Of a DNA stretch of 64,000 bases, positions 27,667 through 37,608 are shown in pieces. Each line of letters begins with the position of its first letter. Position 1 is the stretch's first letter. Position numbers and translations under genes: made by a program. The notes below the pieces were generated by a model. It did no database searches and had not been told where the DNA came from. It saw only the letters and a program-made list of their open reading frames with translations. Location of the stretch: contig NZ_KQ970261.1 of assembly GCF_001579045.1 (NCBI RefSeq), positions 244,264 through 308,263 of the forward strand. The letters run 5' to 3'. Source of the DNA: Streptococcus mitis (GTDB taxonomy: Bacteria > Bacillota > Bacilli > Lactobacillales > Streptococcaceae).

Positions 27667-27716
27667 GACTTGATCTCAAAGAAAAACTCACCAACCTGAG
27701 TTGATGAGTCCTTAAT

Positions 27717-29081
27717 CTATTTTCTAAATTTCCACTGGCTGTAAATCCCAAAACCGATAATCCAGATAGCTGAACCGATCGCTCCTACAAATGTAGACTC
27801 TTGTAAAAAGAGGGTTACAAAGACAAAGACAAAGAAGAGCATGGTTAAGGGATTTAGGAAACGATAATGGGGCATGAGATAACCATCTGCCATAAAGTCT
27901 GGTGACTTGCGGTATTTAAGGTGAGCCACCATAATCAAGATATAAATGGCGATATAGACACCAGACGACGATGCCGTAATCAAGGCAAAGGCATCCGAAA
28001 CACCTGGCAAGACATTGATAAAGGCTGCTAGGGCAATCAAAATTGCTGAAGCGATGATGGCATTTTGTGGCACATTGTGACGAGAAAGAGTATCTGCCTT
28101 AATCGCCTTTAAGAATGGATTGGGCGAATCATGGGCAATCTGATACAAATGACGACCTGTTGAATAAAGGGTTGAGTTAAGAGCAGATGCTGCTGAAGTC
28201 AAAACGACGAAGTTAATCAAGGCTGCCGCCCACTTGATACCTGCTAACTCAAATACTGTAACAAAGGGAGAATCAGCCGATGCAAGTTCACGCCACGGAA
28301 TGATAGCCATAATGGCTAAGAGGGCACCACCGTAGAAAAAGGCGATACGCAAAGGAATTTCCTTAACGGCTTTTGGCAAGACCTGGCGTGGATTTTTTGT
28401 TTCTGAAGTCGTTACCCCGATAAACTCAATCATGAGGTAGGCAAAGAAAACCATCTGGAAGGCCATGACAAAGTTCACTCCACCATTAGGGAAGAGGGAG
28501 AAATTGTCGGCAATATTAGCCAAACTTGCTACTCCATGAGGTGTCTTAAAGCCTGTCAAGACCATAAAGACTCCTGTTGCAATCATGGCTAAAATAGCCA
28601 CAATCTTGACCATAGCGAACCAAAACTCAACTTCCCCAAAGAGCTTCACCGCGATTAGATTGACCAAGGCTAGAATAGTCAAAAATCCAATCTCAATCAT
28701 CCAACTTGGCCAGCTAGGGAACCAGAACTGAACATAGTGAGAAATCGCAGTGATTTCCGCCATACCGATAAAGACAACGGATAGCCAATAAGACCAAACT
28801 GAGAAATAACCCCAGCCCTTACCTAAATGGCGCGTGATAAAGTTGATAAAGGTATGTTGCTCAGGGTCTTGGTAAAGCATTTCCCCAACCGCACGCATCA
28901 TGAGGAACATAAAAGCCCCAGTAATCATATAAATCAGTACAATGGAAGGACCTGTTAGGCTGATAGAGCGACCTGCTCCCAAAAAGAGTCCTGTTCCAAT
29001 TGTTCCCGCAATGGCCATAACCTGCACGTGACGATTGGTCAGGCCACGCTCCATCTTATTTTTTTTCTTCTTTGAACTCAT
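27717..29081 (-). CDS. APC-family amino-acid permease
   Basis: Twelve-helix proton-coupled amino-acid transporter of 454 residues. The N-terminal QVMAIAGTIGTGLFLGAGRS is the conserved substrate-binding helix of the family, and VGEMLYQDPEQHTF follows. Closest by recollection to the CycA-like D-serine/D-alanine/glycine group. Exact substrate not certain. It has its own spacer on both sides. Confidence 0.88.
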   Translation of the reverse strand: MSSKKKKNKMERGLTNRHVQVMAIAGTIGTGLFLGAGRSISLTGPSIVLIYMITGAFMFLMMRAVGEMLYQDPEQHTFINFITRHLGKGWGYFSVWSYWLSVVFIGMAEITAISHYVQFWFPSWPSWMIEIGFLTILALVNLIAVKLFGEVEFWFAMVKIVAILAMIATGVFMVLTGFKTPHGVASLANIADNFSLFPNGGVNFVMAFQMVFFAYLMIEFIGVTTSETKNPRQVLPKAVKEIPLRIAFFYGGALLAIMAIIPWRELASADSPFVTVFELAGIKWAAALINFVVLTSAASALNSTLYSTGRHLYQIAHDSPNPFLKAIKADTLSRHNVPQNAIIASAILIALAAFINVLPGVSDAFALITASSSGVYIAIYILIMVAHLKYRKSPDFMADGYLMPHYRFLNPLTMLFFVFVFVTLFLQESTFVGAIGSAIWIIGFGIYSQWKFRK

Positions 29082-29106
29082 ATCGTCTCCAATTCAATTT
29101 AAAATG

Positions 29107-29151
29107 GAAAAAGGAGTGAGTGAAGCGCACTGCCTCCCCACTCCTTTTTTT
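29107..29151 (-). terminator. Terminator of greA
   Basis: Stem AAAGGAGTG/CACTCCTTT with a long loop, then on the minus strand CCTTTTTCC. It is 6 bp beyond the greA stop. Confidence 0.75.
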
Positions 29152-29156
29152 CTGTT

Positions 29157-29639
29157 TTAGGCTGTTTTTTCAACCTTTAAGATTTTTACATCATAGCTAC
29201 CAACAGGTGTTTCAATAGTTGCTGTATCACCTGTTTTCTTGCCAATCAAGGCTTGTCCAATTGGGCTTTCATTTGAAACTTTACCCGCAAAGGCATCCGC
29301 ACCAGCTGAACCTACGATAATATAAACTTCTTCTTCGTCCTCACCAATTTCTTGGATAGTGACTGTTTTACCAATCGCTACTTCATCTTGAGCAACTGAG
29401 TCGCTATTGACGATTTCAGCATAACGGATTTTTGTTTCCAAGCTAGAGATTTGTCCTTCAACAAAGGCTTGTTCATCCTTAGCCGCCTCGTATTCACTGT
29501 TTTCAGAAAGGTCACCGTATGAACGGGCAATCTTAATGCGTTCTACCACTTCTGGTCGGCGGACCAATTTCAATTCTTCTAATTCTTTTTCAAGTTTTTC
29601 CTTTTCCTCAAGGGTCATAGGATATGTTTTTTCTGCCAT
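29157..29639 (-). CDS. greA: Transcript cleavage factor GreA
   Basis: Cytoplasmic protein of 160 residues that rescues backtracked RNA polymerase by stimulating transcript cleavage. The N-terminal coiled coil has the acidic tip sequence [13 protein letters not shown]. The C-terminal globular part includes [16 protein letters not shown] start it at MAEKTYPMT (29639), the usual family start, and not at the Met three codons earlier. It follows mltG by 61 bp, the order found in related streptococci. Confidence 0.95.
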   Translation of the reverse strand: MAEKTYPMTLEEKEKLEKELEELKLVRRPEVVERIKIARSYGDLSENSEYEAAKDEQAFVEGQISSLETKIRYAEIVNSDSVAQDEVAIGKTVTIQEIGEDEEEVYIIVGSAGADAFAGKVSNESPIGQALIGKKTGDTATIETPVGSYDVKILKVEKTA

Positions 29640-29700
29640 TTTTCTCAACTTTCTTCTGATGATATTTTCGAAAGAAAATTATGTGAATTATCACATAATT

Positions 29701-31365
29701 TTAGTTTGTTTGGTTTAATTTGCTGTTGACATGTTCAGCAACATTGCGGTCGTGGTCTTCTTGATTGTTAGCATAGTAGACCTTGCCATCTGTGACATCT
29801 GCTACAAAGTAGAGGTTATCGCTCTTAGTTTGATTGATGCTTGACTCAATCGCATCCAGACTTGGACTATCGACTGGACCAGGCATGAGACCTACATTTT
29901 TATAAACATTATAAGGTGAATCAATGTTGGTATCAATCGCAACATCCTCAGCTAGACTGATATTTTGCCCCAGTTTTCCTTGGGCATACAAGATTGCAAT
30001 GTTACTTTGAAGTGGCATATCACGATTCAAACGATTGTAGAATACACCGGCAATGAGCTTACGATCTTCTGTCTTGGCACCTTCTTTTTCGACCAAGGAA
30101 GCAATGGTCAACAACTCATTGACAGTCAAGTTTTTAGATTTGATAGTACTATAGTAAGGAGATAGGTTCTTATCCATAGCAGCTAACATCTCATCAATCA
30201 AGCTCTCAATAGTTGTGCTTTCCTTGATAGAGTATGTAGCTGGGAAAAGGTATCCTTCCAAACGATAACGCGCCCCACTTTCCTTTGTAGGCAAGCTTTC
30301 AAGTAGACTCGGATATTTGGCAACTTCTTGACTGATAAAGTTCTCATCTTGAACTTTTGCTAGGAAAGCATCCGCTGTCAAAGGCTCTTTGAAGTCACCT
30401 TGCAATTGACCTACCGCTTGTGCAATTTGATCAATCGTATAACCTTCTGGAATTGTCAAAGTCGCAAGGACAGGTTCTTGTGGTTCATCTGTTCCACCTT
30501 TTTGCAACTCTTTGAGTAAGTCTTCTGTACTCATACTCTTTTGCAAATTGTAGTAACCTGCTTTCAAGTCGGTATAATTTTTATACTTGGCATAAAAGCT
30601 AAAAATCAGACCATGCTTTACCAAACCAGCTTTTTCAAGCGTCGTACCGATTTCTTGAACGTTTGAACCGTCAGGAATTTGAACCGTCACATATTTCTTA
30701 GAATTAGCATCGATAGGCAATAAAGAATCTACTACGTACTGATAACCAAAGTAACCACCTGCTGAGAGCAAAGTAAGGAATACAAGGAATGAAATCACAA
30801 AGGCTTTCACATGTGACTTCTTCTCTTTCTTAGGCTTAACGGGTTTTACTCCTTCTCTACGACTACGACGTGGTGTATCGCTGATGATATCCACTGTTTC
30901 TGTAGCAGGCGTAGGTGTTTCTGGACCTGCTTGTTCTGCTTTTTTCTCTGCCGTCTTATAGGAAACAGCTACCCTTGTTGGGGTTTCATTGTATTCTCTT
31001 TCAAATTTCTTAGGTCTAACAGGACCTGGACCTGGTCTTGATCCACTTTCTTCCGCTGGAGAAGAAGGTACATCTTGACTTGGATGACTTGGAACACCAG
31101 GAGTTTCTCTTTGAATCTCATCTGCTGGAGAAGCTGGTACATCTTGACTTGGGTGAGTAGGCACGGTAGGAGCTTTTCTCATAATCTCCTCTACCGTTGA
31201 CAAGGAATCAGCCATGAGTTCTTCAGCTGAAGGTTCATTTGCAGGAGTGCGAACTACTGCCTTATCTTCTTTCAGAACTTCATCATAGCCTTTTACTTTT
31301 TCTAAATCTCTCAGAATCTGCTCTTTAAAGCTTAATTTCTCTTCTTCTCTTGACTTTTCACTCAA
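29701..31365 (-). CDS. mltG: Endolytic murein transglycosylase MltG
   Basis: Membrane-anchored enzyme of 554 residues that cuts nascent glycan strands during peripheral wall synthesis. A long acidic/Pro-rich cytoplasmic part (1-190) includes two near-identical segments (VPxHPSQDVPxSPA). A transmembrane helix (about 190-212) is followed by the extracellular LysM-like and YceG/MltG catalytic domains. The catalytic region includes ASLVEKEG (catalytic Glu) and GVFYNRLNRDMPLQSN. The C-terminal part has NIDSPYNVYKNVGLMPGPV. The long cytoplasmic domain is normal for streptococcal MltG. Confidence 0.95.
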   Translation of the reverse strand: MSEKSREEEKLSFKEQILRDLEKVKGYDEVLKEDKAVVRTPANEPSAEELMADSLSTVEEIMRKAPTVPTHPSQDVPASPADEIQRETPGVPSHPSQDVPSSPAEESGSRPGPGPVRPKKFEREYNETPTRVAVSYKTAEKKAEQAGPETPTPATETVDIISDTPRRSRREGVKPVKPKKEKKSHVKAFVISFLVFLTLLSAGGYFGYQYVVDSLLPIDANSKKYVTVQIPDGSNVQEIGTTLEKAGLVKHGLIFSFYAKYKNYTDLKAGYYNLQKSMSTEDLLKELQKGGTDEPQEPVLATLTIPEGYTIDQIAQAVGQLQGDFKEPLTADAFLAKVQDENFISQEVAKYPSLLESLPTKESGARYRLEGYLFPATYSIKESTTIESLIDEMLAAMDKNLSPYYSTIKSKNLTVNELLTIASLVEKEGAKTEDRKLIAGVFYNRLNRDMPLQSNIAILYAQGKLGQNISLAEDVAIDTNIDSPYNVYKNVGLMPGPVDSPSLDAIESSINQTKSDNLYFVADVTDGKVYYANNQEDHDRNVAEHVNSKLNQTN

Positions 31366-31445
31366 AAGTTTTTCCTCCTTGTTGACAATCCATAATATTA
31401 TATCTTAAAAGTCCAAGAAAAGCAACCTATGATACTTTTCCTAGC

Positions 31446-31940
31446 TTATTTTTTCGTTTCCCATACCATATCATACCAAGTTTCCCCTGCAAAGGTTGAC
31501 TGAGAAAAGCCTTCATTGACAAATCCATGTTTTTCATAGTAGGGGATGAGATAGTCATGGCAGGTGAGGTTAATGCCTTCTCTCTTATCCTCAAAAGCAA
31601 CTTCTTTCAAGGCTGTCAGCAATTTTTGACCCAGTCCGAGGCCCTGTGCTTCTTTGGCAATAGAAAGACAGGTCACAGAGATATAGCCACCAGGCTCATG
31701 ACTATAATCTTCTATCTCTTCTGTAAAAGACTGGTCTTGCAGATGGCGGTGGGGGCCAACTGGCCCTTCGATATAACCCATGATTCTACCTTCTTTTTCT
31801 GCAACCAGAAAAGAGGTCTGAATTTCTCGCAAATGCGCCTCAAAAACAGTGCGAGGAATGGCTTCTTCGATCGAAAAATTTTCTAGTTCAATCTCAACGA
31901 TACGATCCAAATCTTCTAATCTTGCTTGTCTGATTTTCAT
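31446..31940 (-). CDS. GNAT acetyltransferase
   Basis: Acetyltransferase of 164 residues. The acetyl-CoA loop is AKEAQGLGLGQKLL, preceded by GGYISVTCLSI and followed by YEKHGFVNEG. Its ATG overlaps the stop of the preceding GNAT gene by 4 bp, so two acetyltransferases of one general type are translationally coupled. Substrate unknown. Confidence 0.88.
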   Translation of the reverse strand: MKIRQARLEDLDRIVEIELENFSIEEAIPRTVFEAHLREIQTSFLVAEKEGRIMGYIEGPVGPHRHLQDQSFTEEIEDYSHEPGGYISVTCLSIAKEAQGLGLGQKLLTALKEVAFEDKREGINLTCHDYLIPYYEKHGFVNEGFSQSTFAGETWYDMVWETKK

Positions 31941-32398
31941 TGTGCCTCCAGATAAAAGGGATTAAACCAAATCATACTAAAACTCTGGCTAGTTTCATAA
32001 AGAGAAGTTTCTTCATCAATAAAACCGTTCATTTCAAAATAGGAAAGCAGCTCAGAAGGACTCTCCAAACGAATAGCTTTGTAATCCAGCTCAACTGCCA
32101 CCTCTTTCAAGGCTGCAAGAAGAAGTGTTCCCAAGCCCTGTCTCTGATGGTCAGCCTCAATGACTAAAGAATGTACTTTTAGACATTGCGGATTGTCTGA
32201 CTGGGGACTTGATAGAATATAGCCTAAAAGTTGATTTTCATCCCTAGCTAGAAGAAAGGTATCCGCACACTTACGGATACTTTCTTCTAAAATATGGAAA
32301 GTCAGCTGCTTTTCAGCTGGAAAAGACGAAGTTTGAAGTGCCTCTATCTCAGCCAAATCAGACTTACTTGCCTGAATGATCTTAATTGGAATTTCCAT
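31937..32398 (-). CDS. GNAT acetyltransferase
   Basis: Acetyltransferase of 153 residues. The loop is EADHQRQGLGTLLLAAL and the tail has YFEMNGFIDEET. It is 9 bp after murC and coupled to the following GNAT. Similarity between the two suggests an old duplication. Confidence 0.88.
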   Translation of the reverse strand: MEIPIKIIQASKSDLAEIEALQTSSFPAEKQLTFHILEESIRKCADTFLLARDENQLLGYILSSPQSDNPQCLKVHSLVIEADHQRQGLGTLLLAALKEVAVELDYKAIRLESPSELLSYFEMNGFIDEETSLYETSQSFSMIWFNPFYLEAQ

Positions 32399-32407
32399 GA
32401 GAATAAC

Positions 32408-33742
32408 CTATTGAACATTACTGGTCAAGTTTGACAAGAGACGCTCAAATGAGTATTCATAGGTTTGGATGTCCCCTGCTCCCATAAAGACGTAAACAGC
32501 ATTGTCATGGTCTAGGAGTGGAGAAACATTTTCAACAGTGACCACTTGGTGTTTTTTGTTGATTTTTTGGGCTAGGTCTTCTACCTTAACGTCACCATGA
32601 TCTACTTCACGAGCTGACCCATAAATTTGCGCTAGGTAAACCGCATCTGCTTGGTTCAAAGCGTGAGCAAAGTCATCTAACAAGGCAATGGTTCTTGTAA
32701 AGGTATGCGGTTGGAAGACTGCTACAATTTCCTTGCTTGGGTATTTCTGACGAGCCGCATCCAAGGTCGCAATAATTTCTGTTGGATGGTGGGCAAAGTC
32801 ATCAATAATTACTGTATCATTGACAATTTTCTCAGTGAAACGACGCTTAACACCTGCAAATGTTTTCAAGTGTTCACGCACCAAGTTCAAATCAAAGCCT
32901 GCTGTGTAAAGAAGAGCAATAACGGCTGTCGCATTCATGATATTGTGACGACCAAAGGTTGGGATGTGGAATTGCCCCAAGTCTTGTCCACGGAAATGAA
33001 CCGTGAAGGTTGAACCAGTTGTAGAACGAAGAAGTTCGCTAGCTACAAAGTCATTACCTTCTGCTTCAAAACCATAGTAATAAATTGGTGCATCAGACGT
33101 AATTTTACGCAATTCTGCATCTTCACCATAGACAAAAAGACCCTTGGTAATTTGTTTGGCATAGTCGTTAAAGGCATTGAAAACATCCTCGAGACTTGTG
33201 AAATAGTCTGGATGGTCAAAGTCAATGTTGGTAATAATAGAGTATTCTGGATGGTAAGGCATGAAATGACGCTCATATTCGTCAGATTCAAAGACAAAAT
33301 ATTTGGCATTGGCCGAACCACGACCTGTCCCATCCCCAATCAAGAAGCTGGTGTCTGTGATGTGAGACAAGACATGAGACAACATACCTGTCGTTGAAGT
33401 TTTTCCATGTGCTCCTGCTACTCCCATGCTAACAAAGTCACGCATAAAGCTACCTAGAAATTCATGGTAACGTTTGTAGCTGATGCCATTTTGGTCCGCA
33501 TAGGCAATTTCAACGTTGTTATCTGGACGAAAGGCATTTCCAGCGATAATTTCCATATCACCGTCTAGGTTCTTTTCATCAAAAGGAAGAATAGTAATTC
33601 CTGCCTGCTCAAGACCACGTTGAGTAAAGTAGTACTTTTCAACATCTGATCCCTGTACCTTATGCCCCATTTGGTGCAACATCAAGGCCAAGGCACTCAT
33701 CCCTGATCCCTTAATTCCGATAAAATGATATGTCTTTGGCAT
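32408..33742 (-). CDS. murC: UDP-N-acetylmuramate--L-alanine ligase
   Basis: Cytoplasmic Mur ligase of 444 residues that adds L-alanine to UDP-MurNAc. The N-terminal Rossmann-like part begins with [14 protein letters not shown]. The ATP loop is GAHGKTST (about 108-115). Further Mur motifs are [20 protein letters not shown] and FAHHPTEI. Length and order are typical. Confidence 0.96.
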   Translation of the reverse strand: MPKTYHFIGIKGSGMSALALMLHQMGHKVQGSDVEKYYFTQRGLEQAGITILPFDEKNLDGDMEIIAGNAFRPDNNVEIAYADQNGISYKRYHEFLGSFMRDFVSMGVAGAHGKTSTTGMLSHVLSHITDTSFLIGDGTGRGSANAKYFVFESDEYERHFMPYHPEYSIITNIDFDHPDYFTSLEDVFNAFNDYAKQITKGLFVYGEDAELRKITSDAPIYYYGFEAEGNDFVASELLRSTTGSTFTVHFRGQDLGQFHIPTFGRHNIMNATAVIALLYTAGFDLNLVREHLKTFAGVKRRFTEKIVNDTVIIDDFAHHPTEIIATLDAARQKYPSKEIVAVFQPHTFTRTIALLDDFAHALNQADAVYLAQIYGSAREVDHGDVKVEDLAQKINKKHQVVTVENVSPLLDHDNAVYVFMGAGDIQTYEYSFERLLSNLTSNVQ

Positions 33743-33752
33743 GTTTTCTCCC

Positions 33753-34370
33753 CTATTCTGTAATTCTTGTCAGATTCAACTCTTGGGCAACCCGACGTTC
33801 TTGTTCTGTTTGTTTACTTTTTTTATTGTAGATTTGGCTCTTCTTCAGAAAATCATAGTTGTTTTTCTTTGGAGCAGGTGCTGACACTTCTTCATTCTTG
33901 GTAGGGATAGAATGAACTTCTTCCGCCAAGATATAATGAGACTGGGTCAATTTTTGGCTATATTTGACAAATTCACCAGGATTTTCCTTTTGGAAAGGAG
34001 CTGTCGGTTGGTTACCCTGTCTAACAAGGCCTGATTTAGAATGACGTCTCGTACGGCTGAAATCCTGAGTTAGGTAGTTAGCAGAGCGTTTCTTTTTCAA
34101 GTCTGCACGCGCTTCTTCACGCGCCACCTCCGCATAGCTCTTTCCTTCTTTTTTAACCCCTAAAGGAGCCTTTTTAGGTTTCTCGACTTGCTTTTCAATC
34201 GGTTTTACTGGCGCCTCTTCAGTAGTAGGAGCCCATTCTAAATAATTTTTATCCCGATATTCACCCTTGATATTACTGATCAAATCAGACTCATCATACA
34301 AGTTCATGACTGGCATTTCAGTCAACATGACCTCGTCATCTGACACCAATGGAAATCGTTCTTGTTTCAT
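33753..34370 (-). CDS. Conserved streptococcal hypothetical protein between snf2 and murC
   Basis: Basic protein of 205 residues with low complexity and no membrane segment or signal. It begins with an acidic 40-residue part, followed by a Lys/Pro-rich middle ([15 protein letters not shown]) and a positively charged tail. I do not recognise a domain. It lies 10 bp before murC and may be co-transcribed with it. Confidence 0.8.
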   Translation of the reverse strand: MKQERFPLVSDDEVMLTEMPVMNLYDESDLISNIKGEYRDKNYLEWAPTTEEAPVKPIEKQVEKPKKAPLGVKKEGKSYAEVAREEARADLKKKRSANYLTQDFSRTRRHSKSGLVRQGNQPTAPFQKENPGEFVKYSQKLTQSHYILAEEVHSIPTKNEEVSAPAPKKNNYDFLKKSQIYNKKSKQTEQERRVAQELNLTRITE

Positions 34371-34417
34371 TTTCTATTTCCTTTCAACACTTCATTATAG
34401 CGTATTGTCTTGATTTT

Positions 34418-37400
34418 TCAAGTGCTGGCTTCAGAAATTCCCAAAATTTCTCTAATTTCTGCTAGGGTTAGACTGCCACGTGACTCTGTGCCATCCAATA
34501 CTTGTGACACCAGATGTTTCTTTTGCTCTTGGAGTTCCTGAATTTTTTCTTCAATGGTTCCCCTGGTCACCAAGCGATAAACCTCAACCGTTTCTTCCTG
34601 ACCCATCCGATGGGCACGGCCAATGGCTTGCGCCTCCACCGCAGGATTCCACCAAAGGTCAACCAAAATAACCGTATCAGCACCTGTTAGGTTCAGACCA
34701 ACCCCACCCGCCTTGAGGGAAATCAGAAAGGCATCTCTTTCCCCTTGGTTAAAGGTTTTGGTCATATCTTGTCTTTCCTTGGCTGGGGTTGAACCCGTAA
34801 TTTTAAAGGAAGTCAAGCCCAAGTCTGGCAATTCTTGTTCTATTTTCTCCAACATTCTCTTGAACTGCGAGAAAATCAAGACACGGTGTCCACCGTCTGC
34901 CACCTGTACCAGCAGGTCTCGGAGACTATCCAGTTTACCACTGGCTCCCTGATAATCCTCCATAAAGAGGGCAGGAGTGTCACAGATTTGGCGCAAGCGC
35001 ATCAGACCTGATAAGATTTCCACACGACTTCGCTGAAATTCCTGATCTGACACTTGAGCTAGACGGTCCCGCATCTGTTGCAACTGGGCCAGGTAAATAG
35101 CCTTTTGCTGGTCTTCCAGTTCATTTTTATAAACCACTTCAATCAAGTCTGGTAATTCAGTCAGAACTTCTTCTTTCTTGCGCCTCATAACGAAAGGCTT
35201 GATAAACTGAGCCACGCGCTCGGCTGGCAATTTCATAAATTCTTTCTTGCTTGGCAAAAGTCCTGGCAAGACGATTTGGAAAATAGACCACAACTCACCC
35301 AGATGGTTTTCAATAGGAGTTCCTGACAAGGCAAAGACCGACGGCACCACAAATTGTCTCAAGGTCTGGGCAATCTTGGTCTGGGCATTTTTCATGACCT
35401 GAGCCTCATCTAAGAAAAGGAAGTCAAAGGCCATTCCCTGATAAAGCTCACTGTCCTGACGGAAGGTAGCATAGCTGGTCACATAGATTTGATGGCTCTC
35501 AGCAAGAATCTCTTCACGACTAGTTTTCAGACCATGCACAACAGCCACATCCAACTGTGGGGCAAATTTCTGAAATTCATCTGCCCAGTTGTAAATCAAA
35601 CCCGACGGAGCCAAAATCAAAACCCGACTTTCTTTTGTCACTTGACTGGTCAAAAAAGCAATGGTCTGCAGGGTTTTACCAAGTCCCATATCATCAGCCA
35701 AAATCCCACCAAAACCATAATGATGGAGCATTTGTAGCCAGCCGATTCCCTTTTCCTGATAATCTCGCAAATCAGCCTGAACCTGAGTTGCTTGTCTAGG
35801 AAAGTCCTCTGGATGCGTCAAATCATGGGCCAAATTCTGGAATTCCTGTGAAAAAGAAACACGGTCACGCCCCTCAAAAAGATGAGCTAAACTGTAGGCC
35901 AAGGATTTTCGAGCCTGCAAGGAGCCATCTTTTAGTTCAAACTGCCCCAGCTCCTGTAGATTTTGACGAATTTTCTTGGTTTCTTCATCGAAAAAGTAGA
36001 CTTGATTGGACGAATCAATGTAAAAATCTTGATTGGCAACCAAGGCTTGCATGGCTTGGTCGATTTCCTCTTGGGCGATATCTTGAAAATCGAACTGGAT
36101 TTCCAAGAGACCTCCCTTGGAAGCAATCTGCACTTGAGGACTCGCTAGGCTATAAAGCTCTTCTAGCTTATCTGAGAGGTCAACATTTCCGAGTTTTTCA
36201 AAGACTGGAATGATTTCATGGAAAAAATGATAGACAGACTCTGCTTTTAAGGCCTGACGCCAAGATTGAAAGTCTGCTTCAAAACCAGCTGCCAAACAGA
36301 CTTGGAAAATTCTTTCTTCTAAGTCAGCATCACTCGAAAAAGGTAATTCTTCTAGCTCTTGTCGGCTAGATACCTTCCTGTCTCCATAATCAAACTGAAT
36401 TTCTAAACGAATCCGATTGTCCTCTTCCCTGTCAAAGTAAAAAGAGGGCGCAAAGGATTTGATTTGTAAGCGTTCTGGAGCTGAAACGGTGCCCATCTGG
36501 CTAAAAAGAGTTAAACAAGAAGCCAACTTATCTCGGTCACTGCTATCAAATTGCAGATATTTCTTTCCCTGTTGAACCAAAGGCAACGCTTTTATTTCCT
36601 TGAGAAGACGCATCTGCTGATCTGTTAGAAAATAAACCTGTCCTTTATGGAAAAGCACAGCTCCCTGATAAAAGACATTGACCCTGGGGCTCTCGCTGAT
36701 CTCCATTTCAAAATAGTCAGAGTATTCTGTTACTGTAAAGGCAAAAAGATTAGCATCCGCATTCATATCCTGAAAAAGTAGGGTTTGGTAGCTATCCACT
36801 TGGTGGTCAAATTGAAAATGGGGCAAGGTCATCAGTAAATTCACACCCTGCTCAAAAAAGGTCAGAGGGAAAAAGAAGTGTCGACCTTGGTTTTGGAAAA
36901 AGAGATCTGAAGCCAGTCCTTCTTGCGTTAACCCCCGCAAGAAAGTAAGAAGTTCTTGGCTGGCTTCATCAAAGTCTTCCCAAGATAGAGACTCCTCATA
37001 AATCTTGCCAATCATATAAGACTTTCTCTGCTCGACAATTCTTAAAAAGAGTGGAATATCCCGAATGACGTAGTATTTTTGGCTATTGATTTGCCCGATT
37101 CTCAGAGTCCACAAGATATGATTGGTTCCTGCTTCCACCTGTCCCACAGCCGATAACTCATAGGAGCGGTCTGATTTTGGAGACAAGATTCGTTCTAAAA
37201 ATTTGCCACCCAAGGTCACCTTGGTTTCAACAGCCTCTTTTTCTTCATGCCCTTCTTCCAGACTCTGCAAGATTTCCTGACCACGCTCATCATTTTTCAG
37301 AAAATGCTCTAGCGCTGCCAAATGCACACAGTAGCCCCTCTTTTGGAAAAAATCGCAGGCACAAAAAACCAAATCATCCGCTAAACTATAGCGCAGTTCT

Positions 37401-37516
37401 TCTTCTGCAACGCGAGCATAGAGCCGATTGTTCTTTTCCTTGATGATATCAACCTTACCAGTTTCATAAAGGGCAACGCCTTCGATACGAACTTTCCCCG
37501 GAATCAATTTAGCCAT
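34418..37516 (-). CDS. Snf2-family helicase with SWIM zinc finger
   Basis: Large protein of 1,032 residues. A SWIM-type zinc finger (CAC...YCVH, about 51-64) is followed by a long middle domain. Then comes an SF2 Snf2 ATPase: motif I DDMGLGKT (about 607-614), motif II DEAQ, SGTPIENHLGELWS, and the C-terminal helicase with SLKAGGVGLNLTGA and QAIGRAHRMGQ. Homologues in Firmicutes are annotated as Snf2 helicases with unclear roles in DNA or RNA transactions. Single gene, 47 bp upstream of the small hypothetical gene. Confidence 0.93.
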   Translation of the reverse strand: MAKLIPGKVRIEGVALYETGKVDIIKEKNNRLYARVAEEELRYSLADDLVFCACDFFQKRGYCVHLAALEHFLKNDERGQEILQSLEEGHEEKEAVETKVTLGGKFLERILSPKSDRSYELSAVGQVEAGTNHILWTLRIGQINSQKYYVIRDIPLFLRIVEQRKSYMIGKIYEESLSWEDFDEASQELLTFLRGLTQEGLASDLFFQNQGRHFFFPLTFFEQGVNLLMTLPHFQFDHQVDSYQTLLFQDMNADANLFAFTVTEYSDYFEMEISESPRVNVFYQGAVLFHKGQVYFLTDQQMRLLKEIKALPLVQQGKKYLQFDSSDRDKLASCLTLFSQMGTVSAPERLQIKSFAPSFYFDREEDNRIRLEIQFDYGDRKVSSRQELEELPFSSDADLEERIFQVCLAAGFEADFQSWRQALKAESVYHFFHEIIPVFEKLGNVDLSDKLEELYSLASPQVQIASKGGLLEIQFDFQDIAQEEIDQAMQALVANQDFYIDSSNQVYFFDEETKKIRQNLQELGQFELKDGSLQARKSLAYSLAHLFEGRDRVSFSQEFQNLAHDLTHPEDFPRQATQVQADLRDYQEKGIGWLQMLHHYGFGGILADDMGLGKTLQTIAFLTSQVTKESRVLILAPSGLIYNWADEFQKFAPQLDVAVVHGLKTSREEILAESHQIYVTSYATFRQDSELYQGMAFDFLFLDEAQVMKNAQTKIAQTLRQFVVPSVFALSGTPIENHLGELWSIFQIVLPGLLPSKKEFMKLPAERVAQFIKPFVMRRKKEEVLTELPDLIEVVYKNELEDQQKAIYLAQLQQMRDRLAQVSDQEFQRSRVEILSGLMRLRQICDTPALFMEDYQGASGKLDSLRDLLVQVADGGHRVLIFSQFKRMLEKIEQELPDLGLTSFKITGSTPAKERQDMTKTFNQGERDAFLISLKAGGVGLNLTGADTVILVDLWWNPAVEAQAIGRAHRMGQEETVEVYRLVTRGTIEEKIQELQEQKKHLVSQVLDGTESRGSLTLAEIREILGISEAST

Positions 37517-37565
37517 ATTTTTACCTTTACCTTATCTTTTTATTATACCATATTTTCCCCTATGA

Positions 37566-37601
37566 AAATAGCCTTCTAGGATGACTTTTCTCCTAGAAGG
37601 C
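37566..37601 (-). terminator. Terminator after patB
   Basis: A 12-bp perfect stem, AGCCTTCTAGGA/TCCTAGAAGGCT, with a 9-nt loop. The downstream run on the minus strand is short (ATTTTC), so termination may be partial. Just past the patB stop. Confidence 0.75.
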
Positions 37602-37608
37602 TGGATTT